Counted from the stretch's first letter, positions 25,589 to 34,602 are shown. The stretch: 64,000 nt of DNA from Amycolatopsis sp. NBRC 101858 (GCF_030269325.1 NZ_BSTD01000002.1:1550001-1614000), one strand, 5' to 3'. Notes: a model not told the origin generated them from the letters alone. Numbers and translations are program-made.

Positions 25589-26908
25589 TCACCCCATCGG
25601 GAAGTTCCGGCCCACCCACGTCTCGGCTTCCGCGCCGGTTGCGTACGTCGGAAGGTACGGCCCTGAGGCGACGACCACCCCGATGCCGAACAGCAGCTCC
25701 GCGTGCTCCTGGGAGAGCACCCCGCGGGCACCGACCTTGATCCCGAGCTCCTCGGCGCGCTCGACCAGCTGGCGGATGGCGCGCACAGCCCGCTCCGGCG
25801 GGTCGTCGACCTCCAGCGCGTCGATGATCGCGCCCGTGAGCATCACCGCCGGCGCGGGCACGTCGAGGGCGGGCAGCAGCTCCAGCTCGGGCAGCCCGGT
25901 GACGTTGACGATGAACACCACACCCGCCCGGGCGAGCTCGCCGAGGGAGCCCAGCAGGTCGCCGCGGTCGTCCAGCAGCGACGGCCCGTCCGTGCAGAGC
26001 ATCAGGTGCCGGTGCGCCAGGCCGTTGCGGTCGAGCTCCTGACCGACGAACCGCACGAGGTCGCCGTCGATCGCCATCCGCCGCGGCAGCGTCAGGCAAA
26101 CCATGGGCGCGTCGTCGCCGAACCGGGCCCGCCACTCACCGGCGGTCCGCAGTGTCTCGGTCAGCAGGTGCCTGCCGAGCGCGACCGTCATGCCGGTCGT
26201 CTCGGCGAGCGGGGAGAACTCCTCGGGCCGCAGCTCACCCAGCTCGGGGTGACGCCAGCGCAACGCGGCGTTGAGGGAGGTGATGATCTCGCCGTCCGGG
26301 AGCACCACGTGCGGCCGGTACACGACCGCCATCTCCCCCGACTCGAGCGCGCCCGCGATGCCGCACGCGAGGCGGTACCGCTCGGCGTCCGCGTGCCCCG
26401 CCACCGGATCGAACAGCACCCACCGGGTCTGGCCCAGCTCCTTCGCCCGGCGCAGCGCGACCTGCGCCGACCGGATCGCCTCGGCCGGGAGTGCCTTCTG
26501 CGTGTCCACGAGGAAAACGCCGACGCTCGCGCTGACCCCGACCCCCACACCATCCACATAGGACGGTCGGCTCAGCGCGGCGATCACCGACTCGGCTTCC
26601 TCCCCCACCGACGCCGCGTCGTGTTCTCCCGCCAGCCCGACGGCGAACACATCGCCCGGGAGCAGCGCGAGCACCGGACGGCGGTCCCGGAAGACCTCCT
26701 CGAGCGTCCTCGCCACGCCCGTGAGCAGCTCGTCCGCCGCATCGAACCCGAGACCGTCGCGCACGACGGCGAATCCGTCGAGGCCCACCAGCAGCACCGC
26801 GACCTGGTTCCCGGTCTCCGCCGCCAGCAGCGGCGCCAGTTCGGCTTCGAGCCATGCCCGGCCGGGCAGCCCGGTCACCGGGTCGAGGGCCGTGGAGCTG
26901 TCGGGCAC
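25589..26908 (-). CDS. Degenerate GGDEF-EAL protein
   Basis: About 439 residues from GTG 26908, with GGAGGAGG upstream. The N-terminal 170 residues follow a GGDEF domain (LDPVTGLPGRAWLEAEL, LVGLDGFAVVRDGLGFDAAD), but the active loop reads LPGDVF in place of GGDEF (about 83-88). The C-terminal part is EAL-like, but the first catalytic motif reads LNAALRW (about 212-218), so the metal-binding Glu is Asn. Both enzymatic activities for cyclic di-GMP should be lost. It may act as a receptor or scaffold. It is divergent from an XRE-type gene. Confidence 0.86.
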   Translation of the reverse strand: MPDSSTALDPVTGLPGRAWLEAELAPLLAAETGNQVAVLLVGLDGFAVVRDGLGFDAADELLTGVARTLEEVFRDRRPVLALLPGDVFAVGLAGEHDAASVGEEAESVIAALSRPSYVDGVGVGVSASVGVFLVDTQKALPAEAIRSAQVALRRAKELGQTRWVLFDPVAGHADAERYRLACGIAGALESGEMAVVYRPHVVLPDGEIITSLNAALRWRHPELGELRPEEFSPLAETTGMTVALGRHLLTETLRTAGEWRARFGDDAPMVCLTLPRRMAIDGDLVRFVGQELDRNGLAHRHLMLCTDGPSLLDDRGDLLGSLGELARAGVVFIVNVTGLPELELLPALDVPAPAVMLTGAIIDALEVDDPPERAVRAIRQLVERAEELGIKVGARGVLSQEHAELLFGIGVVVASGPYLPTYATGAEAETWVGRNFPMG

Positions 26909-27028
26909 CCGTCGGCCACCTCCTCCTCCAGTGCGCACCGGCCGTCTCTCCGCGTAGAACCAGAATAGGGGCAAGGCTAGTGTGTGCCCGTGCGGCCCGC
27001 CGCGGTGGAGGCTCGACGGAGAGGAGCG

Positions 27029-27511
27029 ATGGTGCAGCTGGATGCCGGTGCCTACCAGCGCATGCTCGGCGAAGAGCTCCGCCGGCTGCGCGAGGAGCGC
27101 GGCCTGACGCGCCGCGACCTCAACCACAGGCTGCACAGCGACCTCTCGTTGCAGACGCTCGCCACCTACGAGCTCGGTACCCGGCAGTGTTCGGTCGTGC
27201 GCCTGGTCGAACTGTGCCTGGCGCTGGAGGAAACTCCCGAAGCCCTGCTCGCTCGCGTCGGCCGGCGCTACTTCGGCACGTTCGGCACCACGGAAGCCGA
27301 TGGCGTCCGGGTAGACCTGCGCCTGATCGCGCGCGCCGAGCACGACGACCTGGCCCCCTTCCGCCGCTGGGCCGAGGGCAAGCTCGCCGAGTCCCCGGCG
27401 GCGGATACCCCGCACGAGGTGCACCTCGACCCCGCCGCTCTGGCGCGGCTGGCGGAACTCTGCGGAACCACGACAGCGGACCTGCGCGCCCGGATCCGCC
27501 GGCTCGGCTGA
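27029..27511 (+). CDS. XRE-family helix-turn-helix regulator
   Basis: About 160 residues. The N-terminal 70 residues form a Cro/CI-type helix-turn-helix (LGEELRRLREERGLTRRDLNHRL, then LQTLATYELGTRQCSVVRLVELC), followed by a linker and an alpha-helical C-terminal domain. The ATG at 27029 has GGAGAGGAG in front; an upstream GTG at 26984 would add 15 Arg-rich residues with no good site. The arrangement recalls actinobacterial BldD-like proteins, but the C-terminal part shows no clear cyclic di-GMP-binding motif. It is divergent from the degenerate GGDEF-EAL gene. Confidence 0.85.
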   Translation: MVQLDAGAYQRMLGEELRRLREERGLTRRDLNHRLHSDLSLQTLATYELGTRQCSVVRLVELCLALEETPEALLARVGRRYFGTFGTTEADGVRVDLRLIARAEHDDLAPFRRWAEGKLAESPAADTPHEVHLDPAALARLAELCGTTTADLRARIRRLG

Positions 27512-27719
27512 CCGCCTACGGCCGGCACGTGCCCCCGCTACGACAGGGCCAGGTCGGCGTTTCCCGGGTCCCTCGTCGGAGCCACACTTCCGGGTGAGTC
27601 TTGCGGCACGGGCGAATGATCGTCCCCGTTTACGGCACCGGAACGCAGCGACGCACACATGATTGTCTCGCCGAAGAACCACGAGCCGGCGGATCTCCCG
27701 GCCGACAGAAGGGTGTGGA

Positions 27720-28376
27720 ATGCGCACAACCACGGCGAAGCGAGCCGGGCTCGCCTGTGCACTCCTGGTGGCCGGGCTCGCCGCGACGACGGCACCGGCG
27801 CAGGCTGACCAGCAAGCCGGCATCGCGGACATCGGGTCGGCCGACTTCACGAAGGCGGGCGAGCCGACCACGGTTCCGACGCAAGGTCGATGCTCGATCG
27901 ACGGCCCGACCAGCGCTGTCGCGGAGTCGGTGTCCCAGGCGGGCATCACCTTCGGCGGCGGCACGTCGTCCTGCACGACGACGGTCACCGACCCCGGCAC
28001 CGACGCCACAACCACGACGTCGACCGCGACGGGCAAGAATTTCGAGCTTTCGGCCCTGGTGAGCGTGGGTGGCCCGCGCGTCAAGCTCTCGACGTTCACG
28101 GTGACGTGCACGGCGACCCGGACGCAGACGAGCACGAACTGGAGCTACGGCGGCATGGCCGGCATCCCGGCCCTGCCCAATCCGGTGCCGCCCGGCTACG
28201 TGGCTCCGATCAAGAAGCGTGACGGGACGGTCCTGGCGAACGCGGTGTTCAACGCCCAGACCCTCCCGGGTGACGGCAGCATCGACCTGACGATGCTGGA
28301 GATCACGTTCCTCCCGGCATCGGGCATCAGCGGTCACGTCGTGCTGGGCGAGACAGCCTGCGCGCCGACACAGTGA
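27720..28376 (+). CDS. Secreted choice-of-anchor P-like protein
   Basis: 218 residues with a signal peptide (MRTTTAKRAGLACALLVAGLAATTAPAQA, cleaved near residue 29). The mature part is rich in Thr and Gly with four cysteines, likely two disulfides, and a beta-sandwich look (TVTCTATRTQTSTNWSYGG). The pattern resembles the actinobacterial choice-of-anchor P proteins, whose role is unknown. The start at 27720 follows GAAGGGTG. An upstream ATG at 27663 would give an Arg-rich leader before the signal peptide, so I reject it. Confidence 0.8.
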   Translation: MRTTTAKRAGLACALLVAGLAATTAPAQADQQAGIADIGSADFTKAGEPTTVPTQGRCSIDGPTSAVAESVSQAGITFGGGTSSCTTTVTDPGTDATTTTSTATGKNFELSALVSVGGPRVKLSTFTVTCTATRTQTSTNWSYGGMAGIPALPNPVPPGYVAPIKKRDGTVLANAVFNAQTLPGDGSIDLTMLEITFLPASGISGHVVLGETACAPTQ

Positions 28377-28460
28377 GCGGCAGCGAGCAGCGGATTTCAC
28401 CGCAGTCCACCGCGCATCGGCTACCGCGGGGGACCGCATCGACAACCGTCACTCGCTGCT

Positions 28461-28527
28461 GATCCGGTGACGCCGGATCACGCCGCTCGGCGTGGCCCGC
28501 GGGCACTCCCCGCAGGCCACGCCGAGC
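28461..28527. terminator. Two hairpins between convergent genes
   Basis: GATCCGG at 28461-28467 pairs with CCGGATC at 28473-28479, and GCTCGGCGTGGCC at 28485-28497 pairs perfectly over 13 bp with 28515-28527. They lie between the end of the secreted protein gene (plus) and the end of the SPFH gene (minus), where a two-way terminator is expected. Confidence 0.75.
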
Positions 28528-28577
28528 TCGCACCTGCCGCGCGGTCCGGGCTCAGGAATCGGCTGCGGCTGTCGCGA

Positions 28578-29501
28578 TCACGTCGCCGGCCACCCGTTTC
28601 GGGAGCCGGCGGCCGCGGAATCCGCTTGCGGGCCGGCGAATGCCTGTGACACGTCGCGCAACGCGGCCGTGACCTCGCTCGGGATGACGAAGAAGGTGTT
28701 GCCGGGCCCCTCGGCCAGCTTGGGCAGCGTCTGCAGGTACTGGTAGGCGAGCAGTTTCGGGTCCGGGTCGTTGCGATGGACAGCCTGGAAGACCTCGTCG
28801 ATGGCGTGCGCCTGACCTTCCGCACCGAGGATCTCCGCCGTGCGATTGCCCTCGGCCCGCAGCACCGCGGCCTGCTTGTCCCCCTCGGCGGTCAAGATCT
28901 GGGCTTGGCGGTGCCCCTCCGCACCGAGGATGGCGGCCCGCTTGTCCCGTTCGGCGCGCATCTGCTTCTCCATCGCGTCCTTGATGGTCGCCGGCGGATC
29001 GATGGCCTTGATTTCGACCCGGTTCACCCGCAGGCCCCACTTGCCCGTGGCGTCGTCCAGAACACCGCGCAGCTGGCTGTTGATGGCATCCCGGGAGGTG
29101 AGCGTGCTTTCCAGGTCCATCGAACCGACGACGTTCCGCAGCGTGGTCACGGTCAGCTGCTCGACCGCCTGGAGATAGCTGGCGATCTCGTAGGCCGCGG
29201 CACGGGGATCGGTGACCTGGAAGTACAAGACGGTGTCGATCTCGACGACCAGGTTGTCCTCGGTGATCACCGGCTGCGGCTGGAAGGAGACGACCTGTTC
29301 CCGGAGGTCGATCTTGGGGTACACCCGGTCGACGTACGGGATGACGAGGTTGAGCCCGGGCGTCAGGGTGCGGTGGAAGCGGCCCAGCCGTTCGACGTTG
29401 CGCGCACGGGCCTGCGGCACGATCCGCACCGCCCGCATCACGGTGAAGATCACGATGACGACGATCACCGGGGCGGCGATCACTGCGGTCGAGATGTCCA
29501 T
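28578..29501 (-). CDS. SPFH/Band 7 (stomatin-like) membrane protein
   Basis: 307 residues. One N-terminal membrane helix (TAVIAAPVIVVIVIFTVM, about 5-22) is followed by the Band 7 domain (VERLGRFHRTLTPGLNLVIPYVD, then ITEDNLVVEIDTVLYFQV) and a long Ala/Glu/Arg coiled region with repeated AEG (ILGAEGHRQAQILTAEGDKQ). Stomatin-type proteins form membrane rings or rafts and support membrane-protein quality control. It overlaps the NfeD gene by 22 bp, the usual partner. The ATG at 29501 has GGAGG nearby. Confidence 0.94.
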   Translation of the reverse strand: MDISTAVIAAPVIVVIVIFTVMRAVRIVPQARARNVERLGRFHRTLTPGLNLVIPYVDRVYPKIDLREQVVSFQPQPVITEDNLVVEIDTVLYFQVTDPRAAAYEIASYLQAVEQLTVTTLRNVVGSMDLESTLTSRDAINSQLRGVLDDATGKWGLRVNRVEIKAIDPPATIKDAMEKQMRAERDKRAAILGAEGHRQAQILTAEGDKQAAVLRAEGNRTAEILGAEGQAHAIDEVFQAVHRNDPDPKLLAYQYLQTLPKLAEGPGNTFFVIPSEVTAALRDVSQAFAGPQADSAAAGSRNGWPAT

Positions 29502-29935
29502 GTTTCCTCCCTGGGGTGGACGAAAGCGGTACTGCCCTCGATGGCCAGGACGTCGACGACCGTGCCGGCGCGGATCACCAAGGCGTCGTCGAAGGTCCGC
29601 GCGGTCCATTCCTCGCCGCCGATGCGGATCCGGCCGTCCACACCGGTCACTTCCTCGACGACGTGGGCCTGCCGGCCGACGAGCGCATCGACACCGAACA
29701 GCGCGCTCTCGGGACGGCGCCGGTATCGCTGGGCGACGGGCCGGGCCAGCACGACACCGGCGGCCGAGGCGATGGCGAACACGAGGAGCTGGCCGGGCAG
29801 GGCCAGGCCGAGCGCGGCGGTCCCGGCGGTGACGAGGGCCGCGAGGGCCAGCACGCCGAGCGCGATGGTCGCCGAGAAGACCTCCACGACGGCCAGCACG
29901 ATCGCCACCGCCAGCCAGATGAGCCCTTCGTCCAC
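29480..29935 (-). CDS. NfeD-like membrane protein
   Basis: 151 residues. Three or four hydrophobic helices fill residues 3-68 (for example LIWLAVAIVLAVVEVFS), then a soluble OB-fold domain follows (ALVGRQAHVVEEVTGVDGRIRIGGEEWTAR, about 85-115) ending in VVDVLAIEGSTAFV. NfeD proteins pair with SPFH proteins; the overlap here shows the same. It is a short, protease-free form. Confidence 0.92.
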   Translation of the reverse strand: MDEGLIWLAVAIVLAVVEVFSATIALGVLALAALVTAGTAALGLALPGQLLVFAIASAAGVVLARPVAQRYRRRPESALFGVDALVGRQAHVVEEVTGVDGRIRIGGEEWTARTFDDALVIRAGTVVDVLAIEGSTAFVHPREETWTSRPQ

Positions 29936-30141
29936 GATGGCTCTCCTCCCTGCGATTCGATGAGGCCGGCCAGGTTCGCCCGGCTGGTCGGTTGGGGGCT
30001 TCCGCGGCAGATTCGCCTGCTGCCGAACGTCTTCACCGACGAGGCTGCCCGACGGCGTTCGCGCTGTACATCCGTGGCGGCACCCATCTCGGCGTGCAGG
30101 ACAGTCGACGCGTCACCGACGAGCGTTGCTGCCGGCCGACT

Positions 30142-31428
30142 TCACAGGAAGTAGCGGAGCCAGACGTATCCCCAGGCGATCGCCGTGCTCAGCACCGTGA
30201 CGACGATGCCGTAGCGGGTGAACTGCCAGAAGCTGATCGGATGCCCCGTCCGGGCCGCGATGCCGAGGGCGACGACGTTGGCGCTGGCCGCGACCGCGGT
30301 GCCGTTGCCGCCGAAGTCGGCGCCCAGCGCGAAGGCCCACCACAGGGCCCGGCCGGTCGCGGCGTCGGGGACGTCGGCGACCATGCCCTCGACGATCGGG
30401 GTCATCGTCGCCACGTAGGGGATGTTGTCGAAGAATGCCCCCAGGGCACTCGACCCGAACAGCAACGCCGTCGCCGCGGCGAAGTGGTTGTCCCCGAACA
30501 GGTTCGCCGTCCAGCCGCCCGCGGTCTCGATCACCCCGGTGTGCCCGAGACCCGCGACCATCACGAACAGGCCCATGAAGAACACCAGCGTGGGCCACTC
30601 GACCTCGCCCAGCACGTCGCCGAGGTCGGCGCCGGTCAGCAGCAGCATCACCCCCGCGCCGACGAGGGCCACGATCGCGGGATCCAGGTGCAGCACCGAA
30701 TGCAGGCCGAACCCGAGCACGACGGCCGCGAACACGATCAGGCAGCGGCGCAGCATCGCCGGGTCGGTGATGGCGCGGCGCTCCTGCAGCGCCAGCACCG
30801 CGGCCACGTGTTCCGGGTGGTACTCGAAGGACTTGCGGAACAGCACCTTGGTCAGCAGCACGAAAACCACGAAGACGACGGCCACCACCGGTGCCATGTG
30901 GACCAGGAAGTCGGTGAAGGTGAGCCCGGCCCGGCTGCCGATGATGATGTTCGGCGGGTCACCGATGAGGGTCGCGGCGCCGCCGATGTTGGACGCGAGA
31001 ACCTCGGCGATCAGGTACGGCTGGGCCGGGATGCGCAACCGGTTGCACACGACCACCGTGACCGGGGCGACCAGCATGATGGTGGTGACGTTGTCCAGGA
31101 ACGGCGACGCGATCGCGGTGATCGTCATGAACATCACCATCAGCCGGTACGGCCGGCCGCGGGCCTTCTTGGCCGCCCAGATGGCGAGGTAGTCGAACAC
31201 GCCGGTCTGCTTGACGATCCCGACGATGATCATCATGCCGAGCAGCAGGAAGATGACGTTCCAGTCGATGCCCGAGTGCTCGGAGAAGAACACCTCGGCG
31301 CCCGGGACGAGCCCGAGCACGGCCATCAGCCCGGCGGCGATGAGCACCACCTTGACCTTGTCGGCCTTCTCGGTGGCGATGAAAAAGAACGCGACGACGA
31401 AGACCGCCAAGGACAGGACCGCGGGCAC
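30142..31428 (-). CDS. ArsB/NhaD-superfamily ion transporter
   Basis: 428 residues with about eleven membrane helices, from GTG 31428 with GGAGG upstream. IDWNVIFLLLGMMIIVGIVKQTG, SPFLDNVTTIMLVAPVTV and GGAATLIGDPPNIIIGSRAGL are signatures of the ArsB/NhaD/citrate-type (IT) superfamily, with matching loops in the second half (FFDNIPYVATMTPI, GADFGGNGTAV). Substrates in the group include arsenite, Na+/H+ and carboxylates; there is no arsenic gene nearby to decide. A CBS-domain gene lies upstream, separated by a strong hairpin. Confidence 0.88.
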   Translation of the reverse strand: MPAVLSLAVFVVAFFFIATEKADKVKVVLIAAGLMAVLGLVPGAEVFFSEHSGIDWNVIFLLLGMMIIVGIVKQTGVFDYLAIWAAKKARGRPYRLMVMFMTITAIASPFLDNVTTIMLVAPVTVVVCNRLRIPAQPYLIAEVLASNIGGAATLIGDPPNIIIGSRAGLTFTDFLVHMAPVVAVVFVVFVLLTKVLFRKSFEYHPEHVAAVLALQERRAITDPAMLRRCLIVFAAVVLGFGLHSVLHLDPAIVALVGAGVMLLLTGADLGDVLGEVEWPTLVFFMGLFVMVAGLGHTGVIETAGGWTANLFGDNHFAAATALLFGSSALGAFFDNIPYVATMTPIVEGMVADVPDAATGRALWWAFALGADFGGNGTAVAASANVVALGIAARTGHPISFWQFTRYGIVVTVLSTAIAWGYVWLRYFL

Positions 31429-31453
31429 GACAAGGAACCTCCGGGCATAGGGC

Positions 31454-31491
31454 GCCGTCGCCGGCGGGTGCTCCTCCCCGCCGGCGACGGC
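31454..31491 (-). terminator. Strong hairpin between the CBS gene and the transporter gene
   Basis: A perfect 15-bp stem: GCCGTCGCCGGCGGG at 31454-31468 pairs with 31477-31491 around an 8-base loop. It lies just after the stop of the minus-strand CBS gene and 26 bp before the transporter start. It could end transcription of the CBS gene, or attenuate read-through into the transporter. Confidence 0.72.
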
Positions 31492-31512
31492 TTCGACAGT
31501 TGGCTCCGGGGG

Positions 31513-32016
31513 TCAGTCGTCGGGCCCGAACACCGCGAGGCTGGTGATCAGGCGGTCGAGGGTGATGGCGCCGACCAGCACGCCGGACTCGTCGACGACG
31601 GCCACGAGCGGGCTGTGCTCGCGGGCCATCAACGCGGCGACCTCGAACAACGTCGCGTCGGCGGCCACGGTCACCGGTTTCACCAGCCGCCGGGGTGCGC
31701 AGTCCCCGACCGTGCGGTCGGCGAGCTCCTGCCAGAAGCGGTCGGCGTGGTCCTCGTCGACCGTGCGGACCAAAGCCGGGTCCTCCTGGTAGGACGCGGG
31801 CACCGCCAGCCGCAGCACCTGGGTGCCGGGCAGCACCGCCCACGGCCGCGACCGGGCGTCGACGACGATCAGCCCGGGCAGCCTGCTCACGGCCATCACC
31901 CGGACCGCCTGAGCGACTTGGTCGCCCGCGGTGATCGTCGGGACGTGCGTGGCGATGTCTCGTGCTCGCATGGTCTCCGCCTGGTCGATGTACAGGGCCG
32001 GTCGCGCTGCGGACAT
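31513..32016 (-). CDS. CBS-domain protein
   Basis: About 167 residues with two CBS domains: MRARDIATHVPTITAGDQVAQAVRVMAVSRLPGLIVVD (residues 16-53) and TVAADATLFEVAALMAREHSPLVAVVDESGVLVGAITLDRLI (about 110-151). CBS pairs bind adenine nucleotides and regulate enzymes or transporters. The start at 32016 is chosen for GGAGG nine bases upstream; ATG 31971 is the alternative. It may regulate the downstream ion transporter, although a hairpin separates them. It is divergent from the sensor kinase gene. Confidence 0.85.
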   Translation of the reverse strand: MSAARPALYIDQAETMRARDIATHVPTITAGDQVAQAVRVMAVSRLPGLIVVDARSRPWAVLPGTQVLRLAVPASYQEDPALVRTVDEDHADRFWQELADRTVGDCAPRRLVKPVTVAADATLFEVAALMAREHSPLVAVVDESGVLVGAITLDRLITSLAVFGPDD

Positions 32017-32223
32017 GTCCCGATGCCTCCGTTCCCGGCGAGCCGCCGTCGGTGCCCACGAGTCTCGGCGGCGACCCCGGCCACGACCATCGGGTCCGGC
32101 ACCCATTCCCCCCGGGCCTGCCGGCCGGCGCCGGCCCGAAGTGGGTGTCGGCACGGATGGACAGCCGGCGGTTCACCCGCCACGCTCGCAGGGGTCCGGA
32201 CACCGATCGGCGAGGAGACACGG

Positions 32224-33177
32224 GTGCCGCTGTACCGCAGGATCTTCCTGCTCAACGCCGTCGTGCTGAGCGCGGCGACCGCGCTGCTGCTGCTCGGGCC
32301 GGTCACCGTCTCCGCGCCGGCGCTGTTCACGGAAGTGGTGATCCTCGTCGGCGGCCTGGCCGTCGTCCTGGTGGCGAACGCGGTCCTGCTGCGGATCGGG
32401 CTGGCCCCGCTGCACCGGCTGTCCCGCACGATGACGACCATCGACCTGCTGCGCCCCGCGCCCCGGCTGACCCCGCGGGGCCGCGACGAGGTCGCCGAGC
32501 TGATCCGCACCTTCAACGCCATGCTCGACCGGCTGGAGACCGAACGCGGCTTCAGCGCCGCACGCGCCCTTTCGGTGCAGGAAGCCGAGCGCAGCCGCAT
32601 CGCGCGTGAGCTGCACGACGAGGTCGGCCAGTCGCTGACCGCCGTGCTGCTCGACCTCAAGCGCGTCTCGAACAGCCTGCCCGCCGCGACCCGGGAAGAG
32701 CTGCGCTCCGCGCAGGAGACCACCCGCAGCACCCTCGACGAGATCCGCCGCATCGCCCGCCGGCTGCGTCCCGGGGTGCTCGAAGAACTGGGGCTGACCA
32801 GCTCGCTCACGGCCTTGAGCACCGAGATCACCGAACACAGCGACCTCACCGTGCTGCGCCGCTTCGACCACGCCGTCCCGCACCTGGGCGACGAGATCGA
32901 GCTCGTGCTCTACCGCGTGGCCCAGGAAAGCCTCACCAACGCCGTCCGCCACGCCCGGGCCCTGCACGCCGAGGTCGTCCTGCGCACCACGGTCGGCCAG
33001 GTCGAACTGCGCGTCCGCGACGACGGCCGCGGCCTCGGCGACGCCGCGGAAGGCGCCGGCATCACCGGCATGCGGGAGCGCGCCCTGCTGGTCGGCGGAC
33101 GGCTGACCGTCGGACCGGCGCCCGGCTCGGGCACGGAAGTGCGGCTGGTCGTGCCGCTGGACGGGGCGGACCGATGA
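32224..33177 (+). CDS. NarL-type sensor histidine kinase
   Basis: 317 residues from GTG 32224, preceded by GAGGAGA. Two membrane helices (about 6-25 and 36-56) with almost no extracellular loop lead into a HAMP domain. The HisKA_3 box is RIARELHDEVGQSLTAVLLDLK with the phospho-acceptor His, and the HATPase part has QESLTNAVRHA and VRDDGRG. The lack of a sensor loop suggests sensing within or at the membrane. It overlaps the response regulator gene by ATGA. Confidence 0.93.
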   Translation: MPLYRRIFLLNAVVLSAATALLLLGPVTVSAPALFTEVVILVGGLAVVLVANAVLLRIGLAPLHRLSRTMTTIDLLRPAPRLTPRGRDEVAELIRTFNAMLDRLETERGFSAARALSVQEAERSRIARELHDEVGQSLTAVLLDLKRVSNSLPAATREELRSAQETTRSTLDEIRRIARRLRPGVLEELGLTSSLTALSTEITEHSDLTVLRRFDHAVPHLGDEIELVLYRVAQESLTNAVRHARALHAEVVLRTTVGQVELRVRDDGRGLGDAAEGAGITGMRERALLVGGRLTVGPAPGSGTEVRLVVPLDGADR

Positions 33178-33836
33178 GCGCCCCGCCGACCCCGGTGCGC
33201 ATCCTGCTGGCCGACGACCACGCCCTGGTCCGCCGGGGCGTCCGGCTCATCCTCGACAACGAGCCGGACCTGAGCGTGGTCGCCGAAGCGGGCGACGGCG
33301 CCGAAGCCATTTCCGCGGCCCGCGAGCAGCAGCCGGACCTGGCCATCCTGGACATCGCCATGCCCCGGCTGACCGGGCTGCAGGCCGCCCGCGAGCTGTC
33401 CCGCGCCCAGCCCGGGCTGCGCATCCTCATGCTCACGATGTACGACAACGAGCAGTACTTCTTCGAGGCGCTCAAAGCCGGGGCCTCGGGTTACGTGCTC
33501 AAGTCCGTCGCCGACCGCGACCTCGTCGAGGCGTGCCGGGCGGCCGTGCGCGGCGAGCCGTTCCTCTACCCCGGCGCGATCACGTCGCTGATCCGCAACT
33601 ACCTCGACCGCGCCCGCAACGGCGACACGATCCCCGACCGCGCGATCACCGCGCGGGAGGAGGAGATCCTCAAGCTCGTCGCGGAAGGCCACTCCTCCAA
33701 GGAGATCGCCGACCTGCTGGTCATCAGCGCGAAGACCGTCGAACGGCACCGCGCGAACCTGCTGCAGAAGCTCGGGCTCAAGGACCGGCTCGCCCTCACC
33801 CGCTACGCGATCCGGGCCGGTCTCATCGAGCCGTGA
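33174..33836 (+). CDS. NarL/FixJ-family response regulator
   Basis: 220 residues. The receiver domain (VRILLADDHALVRRG; phospho-acceptor Asp in LAILDIAMPRLTG; Lys in GYVLKSVAD) is followed by a LuxR-type helix-turn-helix (ITAREEEILKLVAEGHSSKEIADLLVISAKTVERHR). It pairs with the kinase in front, with which it shares four bases. The target genes are not evident, and the hairpin that follows ends the operon. Confidence 0.95.
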   Translation: MSAPPTPVRILLADDHALVRRGVRLILDNEPDLSVVAEAGDGAEAISAAREQQPDLAILDIAMPRLTGLQAARELSRAQPGLRILMLTMYDNEQYFFEALKAGASGYVLKSVADRDLVEACRAAVRGEPFLYPGAITSLIRNYLDRARNGDTIPDRAITAREEEILKLVAEGHSSKEIADLLVISAKTVERHRANLLQKLGLKDRLALTRYAIRAGLIEP

Positions 33837-33885
33837 CGCCCAGCTCGGCCATCCACGGATGTCTCCTTCGCCGCCAGAGGACCGC

Positions 33886-33917
33886 CGGAGGTGGCCGCTC
33901 CTGTTCGGCCACCTCCG
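33886..33917. terminator. Bidirectional hairpin terminator
   Basis: CGGAGGTGGCC at 33886-33896 pairs perfectly with GGCCACCTCCG at 33907-33917 around a 10-base loop. It lies between the convergent response regulator gene (plus) and the small secreted protein gene (minus). Confidence 0.8.
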
Positions 33918-33926
33918 ACGGGAGCC

Positions 33927-34487
33927 CTACTTGCGGATCATCGGGTTGCCGTAGCCGATGACCAGGCCTTGGGTGAACGCGGTGACGCCGAACGTCTTGT
34001 TCAGCAACGCCGCGGCCGGCGCGGTGAGGGCGAGGGTGACGCCGGCGGGCGTGGCCGCGCCGATCGTGAACAGGTCGGCGCGCGTCCCGAAGTCGATCTT
34101 CCCGCTGAGCACTCCGCGCTTGAGGTCGATGGTGTAACCGGTCAGGTAGAGGCACTTTCCACCCGCCCGCAGCAGCAGGCCGCCCACGTGCTCGATCGTC
34201 CCGTCGTTCGGGTTGCCGACGATCGTGAAGCCGAAGACGGTCTTGCCGCCGGGATGGCTGACCTTGGCGAAGACCGGCGAGACCTTGACCCCGAGCGACG
34301 TAAGCGCTTTCGCCGCGGCGGCGTCCAGCGTGAGGTCGGTCCGGCCCTTGCCGAAGTGGTACCAGCTGTGGTGCGAGACGGTGTGGGACGACGCCGTCAC
34401 CGGCTGAGCCGCCTGGGCCGGTGCCGCGGCGACCCCGGCCATGGCGGCCGCGGCGACGATGGACACCCCGAGCATGCGAAGGCGCAT
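33927..34487 (-). CDS. Small secreted protein, family uncertain (HtaA-like?)
   Basis: 186 residues with a signal peptide (MRLRMLGVSIVAAAAMAGVAAAPAQAA, cleaved near residue 26). The ATG at 34487 has GGAG five bases upstream; an ATG 51 bp farther up would spoil the signal peptide. The mature part is beta-rich, with TDLTLDAAAAKALTSLGVKV, GGLLLRAGGKCLYLTGYTIDL and FTQGLVIGYGNPMI. This pattern is like the HtaA haem-binding domain family, but I cannot confirm it. A single Cys is present. Its convergent neighbour is the two-component operon. Confidence 0.78.
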   Translation of the reverse strand: MRLRMLGVSIVAAAAMAGVAAAPAQAAQPVTASSHTVSHHSWYHFGKGRTDLTLDAAAAKALTSLGVKVSPVFAKVSHPGGKTVFGFTIVGNPNDGTIEHVGGLLLRAGGKCLYLTGYTIDLKRGVLSGKIDFGTRADLFTIGAATPAGVTLALTAPAAALLNKTFGVTAFTQGLVIGYGNPMIRK

Positions 34488-34602
34488 GATGACTCCGTTC
34501 TCGTTGCTTCCTGGACACGAGGGATACGTGAGGAGCAACCCGAACGGATGCAGCCAGTGCCGGCCGAATTCCTCGGGCCCGCGGCCCGAGTGGTTCGCCC
34601 GG

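Noticed and set aside
28461..28527. Small CRISPR-like or repeat element
   Set aside because: The two stems are different sequences and occur once each; they fit a terminator between convergent genes.
29647..30087. Small Arg-rich gene between the NfeD and transporter genes
   Set aside because: No ribosome-binding site, poor codon pattern, and overlap with the conserved NfeD gene.
29992..32220. N-terminal extension of the sensor kinase by over 700 residues
   Set aside because: The upstream part is antisense to the transporter and CBS genes and is His/Asp/Gln-rich without domains; GTG 32224 has a good ribosome-binding site.
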